A stretch of DNA of 64,000 nucleotides from assembly GCF_963576675.1 (NCBI RefSeq), contig NC_088910.1, positions 28,708,531-28,772,530 on the forward strand, in the 5' to 3' direction. The position numbers and the translations under genes were made by a program. Positions within the stretch are counted from its first letter, which is position 1. The number at the start of each line of letters is the position of its first letter. This document shows, in pieces, positions 59,197 to 64,000 of this stretch. Under the pieces are notes generated by a model. It did no database searches and was not told the DNA's origin. It worked only from the letters and a program-made list of their open reading frames with translations. Origin of the DNA: Euphorbia lathyris (lineage: Eukaryota; Streptophyta; Magnoliopsida; Malpighiales; Euphorbiaceae).

Positions 59197-59802
59197 CAGT
59201 AAAAACCTCTATATAGGAATACACTTGGGACCGAGCTATTTGTATAACAATTGGGAGGTTATTATTAAATAGAGTTTGGTATAATAAAATTTTCCAACAC
59301 TCGTTTTTGTTTCTTTTGGAGGCATGATTAAGGAATATGAAATAATACCACTTGAAATTGGTTAAGATTATCATAAGCATGCATGATTTATATATAATGT
59401 ATAACAATAGATATTAATTAATGACACAAATTAAATATTTAGAATTTCAATTTAGAGTTTAGGCTTTCAATATATAGATAATTGGAAGAGTTTTATGGAA
59501 AAATGTAAACATCAATAAGAATATTAAATATTTATAATTTCAAGTTATAGTTTGTGTTTCGAACTCATAGATAATTTCAATATTTTTTTTAATATTTTAT
59601 AGTTTAGTTTGAATTCTTAATAAATATATAATTATTACTATATAGAGGCATAGTTTCTAAATGTGTGACTTGAAAATTATATAACAAATAACGTTTGGGA
59701 GGTTATTCTTATTTATAACTGGCCCAAGTTGGGACCGAGTTTTTTTTATAACAAAATAGAGGTTATTCCCATATAGAGTATTCTTATATAGAAGTTTTAC
59801 TG
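59197..59802. mobile_element. Emigrant-like MITE downstream of SAP copy 2
   Basis: Ends CAGTAAAAACCTCTATATAG and ...TATATAGAAGTTTTACTG with TA duplications (59195-59196, 59803-59804), 606 bp. The copy-1 sequence (AATACTAATG...ATTAATTACAATTC) is uninterrupted. It may supply the copy-2 poly(A) region. Confidence 0.92.
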
Positions 59803-59876
59803 TACCATTAATTACAATTCTCATATCATGTAGTCTACTCTAGCTTCTAGGAATTGAATCGTTAATTTTTTTAGGG

Positions 59877-60699
59877 GCCGAACCGAATTATAACATTGAC
59901 TTAATTATGTAAAATTTTAGAGATTTTTGAATTCTTAACATTACTTAGTAAATATAAGATTTTAGAACCTTACCGAATATTTAAAAAAATATCCAAAACC
60001 GGATTGAACCGTTGACTTTTTCGTTAGAACCGAACTAAATTGTACCGTTAACTTTAGTAGATACAATTCTAGAAAGTTTCAAATCCCTGAATTGTACCAA
60101 AACGTATTCACCCCTATTTAGTAGTCTATTTCCTTCCAATATTTATAAATATCATAATACATAATAATTTTAATAATAAAATAACAAGTTATACAGTTTT
60201 AAAGATGGATAATAGTGATATTTTTGAGTGAATAATTTAATAATCTTTGAGTTTGTACATATTATATATTATATTAATTAGTTCATCTATTTTTCAAAAC
60301 ACACTTTAAAGTTGATGAGTTTTGAAAAAACTAACTAGGTGATCTCTCCGTTAATAAATTTTATATAAATTATAAGTTTATACTTCTACTATTTACTAGG
60401 CTATATATATATTCTTTAACTAAGTTATGTATAATTTTTTTATTATATTATAAGTTAATATTAGTAATCATATTATATTACTAATATTTAGTGTATTTTT
60501 AATTAAAAAATATAATTAAAATTATATAGTTAAATTTATAATAATATAATATTTTAATTTGAACAATAATAATAAACTTACTGTTTATATAATATTTTAT
60601 TTTATTTTATATAGTGATTTTAATTTGAAAAAGTTTCCTTTATATACCATTAATTATCTGTTATTACGGTTTCAAAAAAAATTATTTGTTATTATAATT
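59877..60699. other. AT-rich intergenic
   Basis: Very low GC, with imperfect CCGAACCGAATT / ACCGAACTAAATTGTACCG words near 59877-60060 that suggest a decayed repeat. No gene. Confidence 0.5.
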
Positions 60700-60850
60700 A
60701 ATTAAGGTTAACTTGAATAGTTAAGAGTCCCAAGTCGCTTAAACTAGATCTCGAGTTCGAGTTCTAATGTACACCTAAAAGGTGTTTGAGGAGACTCGAA
60801 CTGAGAAATCGGACAAATTATAAAAAAAGTATTATTATACAATTTAAAAT
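60700..60850 (+). repeat. tRNA-derived SINE-like fragment
   Basis: TAGTTAAGAGTCCCAAGTCG followed by CTTAAACTAGATCTCGAG and GAGTTCGAGTTCT gives an A-box-like then B-box-like order with spacing as in tRNA-derived plant SINEs. No clear tail or target duplication. Confidence 0.4.
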
Positions 60851-61515
60851 AATATCAAACTATTTATTTAGTTTATTGTTGGTTAATATTAATCCTTTAA
60901 TTTTGTGCATTATATTATATAGTAATTGATTTTTTAAATGAAGAAAATCCACACGTAACTACCATAATCTACCATAGAGGACAATGATAGACAATAACTC
61001 CTTTTATATACAGCTTCTAACTTTCATCGTAAGGTGCTGAGTTGGAATCATATTCTAATTCTAACTAAATAATTTTTAGGATTTTGAGGATCCGGCTACA
61101 ATAAAACTAGGAACAGAGAGCTTATCTCCTTTCCGCCTACTCTTTGGTCTTAAGTATGCGTGATTGACCTTCTTCGACTCTTAATGTCCAACTTGAGAGC
61201 GGACAACTAATATGTTCCACTTATTGAATAGGGTTTTATGACCTGGATGCTGAAAGCGTCCTTAAGGTGATCTTGTAGTTCCTACAGGGTGGAGACAATG
61301 AGGTTGATCCATAAATTTTCCTTCCATTTGCTGCATTTTGCTAAAGGGTTGAAAAGAGATAGTGCAACTTCATGCTCTTTTACAACGTTATTCTATTCAA
61401 TATCTTCCAAAATAATTTTATTGTTTTGTTAATTAGAATTATGTTTCACTTTCAGCAACCTACAAAGGCCCTATTTGTCAATTAGCTATTAACTGTTAGC
61501 TTATTATATTTTTAA
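60851..61515. other. intergenic, unassigned
   Basis: 61080-61400 is less AT-rich (CTTTGGTCTTAAGTATGCGTG, GACCTGGATGCTG) and may be an old LTR fragment, but no boundary or coding supports this. Confidence 0.35.
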
Positions 61516-62640
61516 GGCCTGTTTGGTTCAGCTGTTAGCTAATAGTTGTTGCAGTTGCTGTTAGCTGTTTGCAGTTGCTGTAAGCTGTTAGCCGTTGTTG
61601 TTAGCTGTTTGTTATTAGTTGTTTAATTACTAGTGTTTGGTAACATTATATTGAACTGTTGCTGTTCGGATTTAAAATGTCTAAAATGGACATGTTTTAA
61701 ATTCATCAACGGTGAAATTATAAAAGGAAAATTTTGAAAAATGCTCATAACGTTTACAACTAGGAATAATTTTACTCTTAACGTCTAGAATGATACAATT
61801 TTACCTCTAACATTGACAAGTTAGGTCAATTTCAGATATTATTAGAAAACATAGATATTTTATTTCTTATTCTACACCAATTTCTAAAAAAGAGATTCCA
61901 TATATTTTTTGTGATTTCATAATAAAATTGAAAATTAATATTTATGAATTCGGCGAAATATTTGAATTTTTTTGTTCAATTCGTACAAAAGACAATATAT
62001 TTTTTTTTATTTTCTTAAAAAAAATCACGTCTAATCATATGTTTGTTATCTGTTACTAACAATGATAAAATGGTGCATATGTGAAGTGTAGATGGTAATA
62101 TTCATGACCAAAAAGACAGTTCGATAAATTATTTCTCAAATTGACCCAACTTGTCAATGTTATAGGTAAAATTGTTTTTGCCTGCCAATATTAGGGGTAT
62201 AATTGCACAATTTTAGACGTTAAGGGTAAAATTGCTCCTAGCTATAAATGTTAGGAGTATTTTTGCAGCTTATCTTATTATAAAATAAAAAATGTGTTAC
62301 ACAAATTAATAAAAATAATCTATATAAAAAATAAAAAAATTATTGAACGCAACAAAACCTTGTTCTTCCGGTAATTATGTTGTAGAAATATAAATAATGT
62401 TAAAGAATAAACATATTTTATGGAAATAAAAAGGATAATTTTGTCAATAACATATAACTACAAACAACTGTTTATGAAAAGCTCCAAATAGGAGCTTTTC
62501 GTGAAACGCTCCAGAAGGCTGCAGTTTCCAAAGAAAATGCTAAACACTGCGGTTATAAAAACCTAACCAAACACTATATTTCCTGCGGTTTGGAGTGAAA
62601 CGCTAAATGCTCATCCGGAAAGCTGAAACAAACACCCTCT
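61516..62640. mobile_element. inverted-repeat DNA transposon with subterminal GCTGTTAGC repeats
   Basis: The left end GGCCTGTTTGGTTCAGCTG is mirrored imperfectly by AGCTGAAACAAACACCCTC at the right. The left subterminal zone repeats GTTGCTGTTAGCTGTTTG several times. It looks like a hAT- or PIF-type non-autonomous element; the target duplication is unclear. Confidence 0.6.
61735..62272. mobile_element. long-TIR MITE nested in the previous element
   Basis: The left arm (AATTTTACTCTTAACGTCTAG, TAACATTGACAAGTTAGG) is inverted on the right (CCAACTTGTCAATGTTATAGG, TTTTAGACGTTAAGGGTAAA) over ~130 bp. Confidence 0.75.
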
Positions 62641-62782
62641 TAGTTAGCAGATTTTACTAGCTGATTTGATTAGCGGATTGTGTGAAATCGTTTAGTAAAA
62701 CTTAGCTGATTACAAATAGCTGTTTATGTAAAATGACATATAAGTATATGATAAAACATTTATTTTGGATTAAAGAATATTA

Positions 62783-63775
62783 CAGTAAAATCTCTATAAA
62801 TTAATGCTCGATAAATTAATAAACTCTTTAAAACCTACTAAAAAAAATAAAAAAAATAAACTCTTTAAAATAATAATTTCTTCTGGTCCCGACTTGGCTA
62901 GTTCAAAAAATGATCAATTTTAATAAATTAATAAGATAATAATTTTCTGGAACAACCCTTTAAATACATTATATTATTACCTCTATAAATTAATAATTTC
63001 TCAAATATATATGTGAAATATATATAGATATACGTACTTAGGATAATTTAGCAAAATATGAATCTACAGTATTTTGTTTTTTCTTAAAATTTTAATTTAG
63101 TTGAATTTCATCTCTAACTATTCTCAGTGCATTCAAAAGTTCCGTTGTATCCTTGTCAAATTGTAACAAAAAATTGTAAAGAGTGGATGATGCTGTAATT
63201 GTTTCTTTTCTTGTGAATGATTTCAAAGGTATCGAATCATCTTCAGCTTAATCCTCAATTGAATTTTGCATAACGCTCGACACAATTTCTTCTAAACTTT
63301 GTACTTGTGAGCATTCATTGTTTTCACCTGGATAATCCAATATTTGATTGAAATCCATTGGATTGCGGTAACCAAGCTCACCAATCATTCCCTCAAGTTC
63401 ATGAATGTCTTCAGTGGTTGCTTCCTCTAAATTCGTTGTGACAGATTCATGAGAAGCCTATTTTTGGTATGATTTGAAACAACACTCCATATAAATTTTT
63501 TTTATAGTAATTCATTAACTATAATACATTGAATATTTTTAACATAAATACAATGAACTTTCAAGTTCAACTAACTTATATAATGCACATTAATTTTATT
63601 TGTTCATTGATTTTAGACAAAAACTTTATTTAAATTAGTAATTTAAAATTTATTTTAAAATTTTTTTCAAATCACTCTATAAATTAATAATTATTAATTT
63701 ATAGATTAATTAATAACTCTCTAAATTAATAAAATTCCATGTTCCCAATATTATTAATTTGTAGAGGTTTTACTG
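62783..63775 (-). mobile_element. pogo-like (Lemi1/Emigrant group) element with transposase remnant
   Basis: Ends CAGTAAAATCTCTATAAATT and ...TTGTAGAGGTTTTACTG with TA duplications (62781-62782, 63776-63777), 993 bp. On the minus strand, about 63460-63100, reads GMIGELGYRNPMDFNQILDY then PGEN, DDSIPLKSFTRKE and a final ALRIVRDEIQ, which is the C-terminal tail of plant pogo-type (CENP-B-like DDE) transposases. One stop (TAA near 63250) breaks it, and the DNA-binding and DDE parts are deleted. The ends match the two MITEs near SAP copy 2. Confidence 0.85.
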
Positions 63776-63777
63776 TA

Positions 63778-64000
63778 GGTAGGTGTAAAAATATCCATAA
63801 AAAGAGATGGAACAATAAGCTAATTGAAAAAACTCATAAGATTAGCTATTTCAAAATTAGCTTTTTGGATCAAATAAGCTCTTTTAAACCATTCTTCACT
63901 AAATATCACCATTAGAGGTTTGACTAGTCAAAACCTCTAAATTGATTCAAACATCTGATTTTACTCCAAAAAGCTCTTACTATGGTCTTCGTCCACTTTA
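63778..64000. other. right edge, no gene
   Basis: AT-rich with short inverted words around AAACCTCTAA; nothing supported. Confidence 0.4.

Larger units (their letters stand above)
56457..59876. repeat. SAP duplication block, copy 2
   Basis: The paralogous counterpart of 52905-54052, expanded by a 1.6-kb MULE and two MITEs. The upstream arm 56457-56541 matches about 52905-53030, and 58151 onward matches about 53110 onward. Confidence 0.85.

Overview
The window is nuclear DNA of a flowering plant, most likely a core eudicot. It is AT-rich, its genes are split by short GT-AG introns, and it carries plant-type LTR retrotransposons, LINEs, MULEs, Stowaway and Emigrant MITEs, and a fragment of plastid atpA. 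I cannot name the species. All gene models were built by hand from reading frames and splice sites; nothing was searched against a database.

Layout. About 0.3-0.5 kb may be the 5' leader of a minus-strand gene lying to the left. From 1.68 to 12.38 kb is one degenerate Ty1/copia element of Sirevirus type on the minus strand: right LTR, primer-binding site, gag-pol, an extra 3' ORF, polypurine tract and a truncated left LTR. It abuts part of a foldback MULE family, then MULE transposase remnants. From 16.5 to 23.1 kb is a complete 27-exon ERECTA-like (ERL1/ERL2 type) receptor kinase. Tail to tail with it, 23.7-29.6 kb, is a 16-exon TPX2-like microtubule protein whose last intron holds nested inverted-repeat elements. 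From 30 to 47 kb is a transposon graveyard: a Stowaway MITE, two dead LINEs each interrupted by a solo LTR of the Sirevirus-like group (both with perfect 5-bp target duplications), a MULE with 9-bp duplications inside the second LINE, another long-TIR element, and part of an unidentified LTR element.

From 47.3 to 51.5 kb is a second gene pair, convergent: an ACS10/ACS12-type aminotransferase and a DUF688-type protein. After a plastid atpA fragment come two A20/AN1 zinc-finger (SAP) genes in tandem, 53.4 and 58.7 kb. A dead copia pol lies between them. A MULE and two Emigrant-like MITEs are present only in the downstream copy, so copy 1 serves as a paralogous empty site. The right end is AT-rich with a SINE-like tract, nested inverted repeats and a pogo-like element that keeps a transposase C-terminus.

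The host genes are developmental signalling (ERL), spindle/microtubule (TPXL), amino-acid metabolism (ACS10/12-like) and stress zinc-finger (SAP) genes; nothing suggests a shared pathway. I found no convincing new multi-gene system. The most notable points are the long 3' ORF and CTCAG-rich composition of the Sirevirus-like element, a GC-AG intron in TPXL, a 75-nt open intron in the ERL kinase domain, and the dateable insertions at the SAP duplication.
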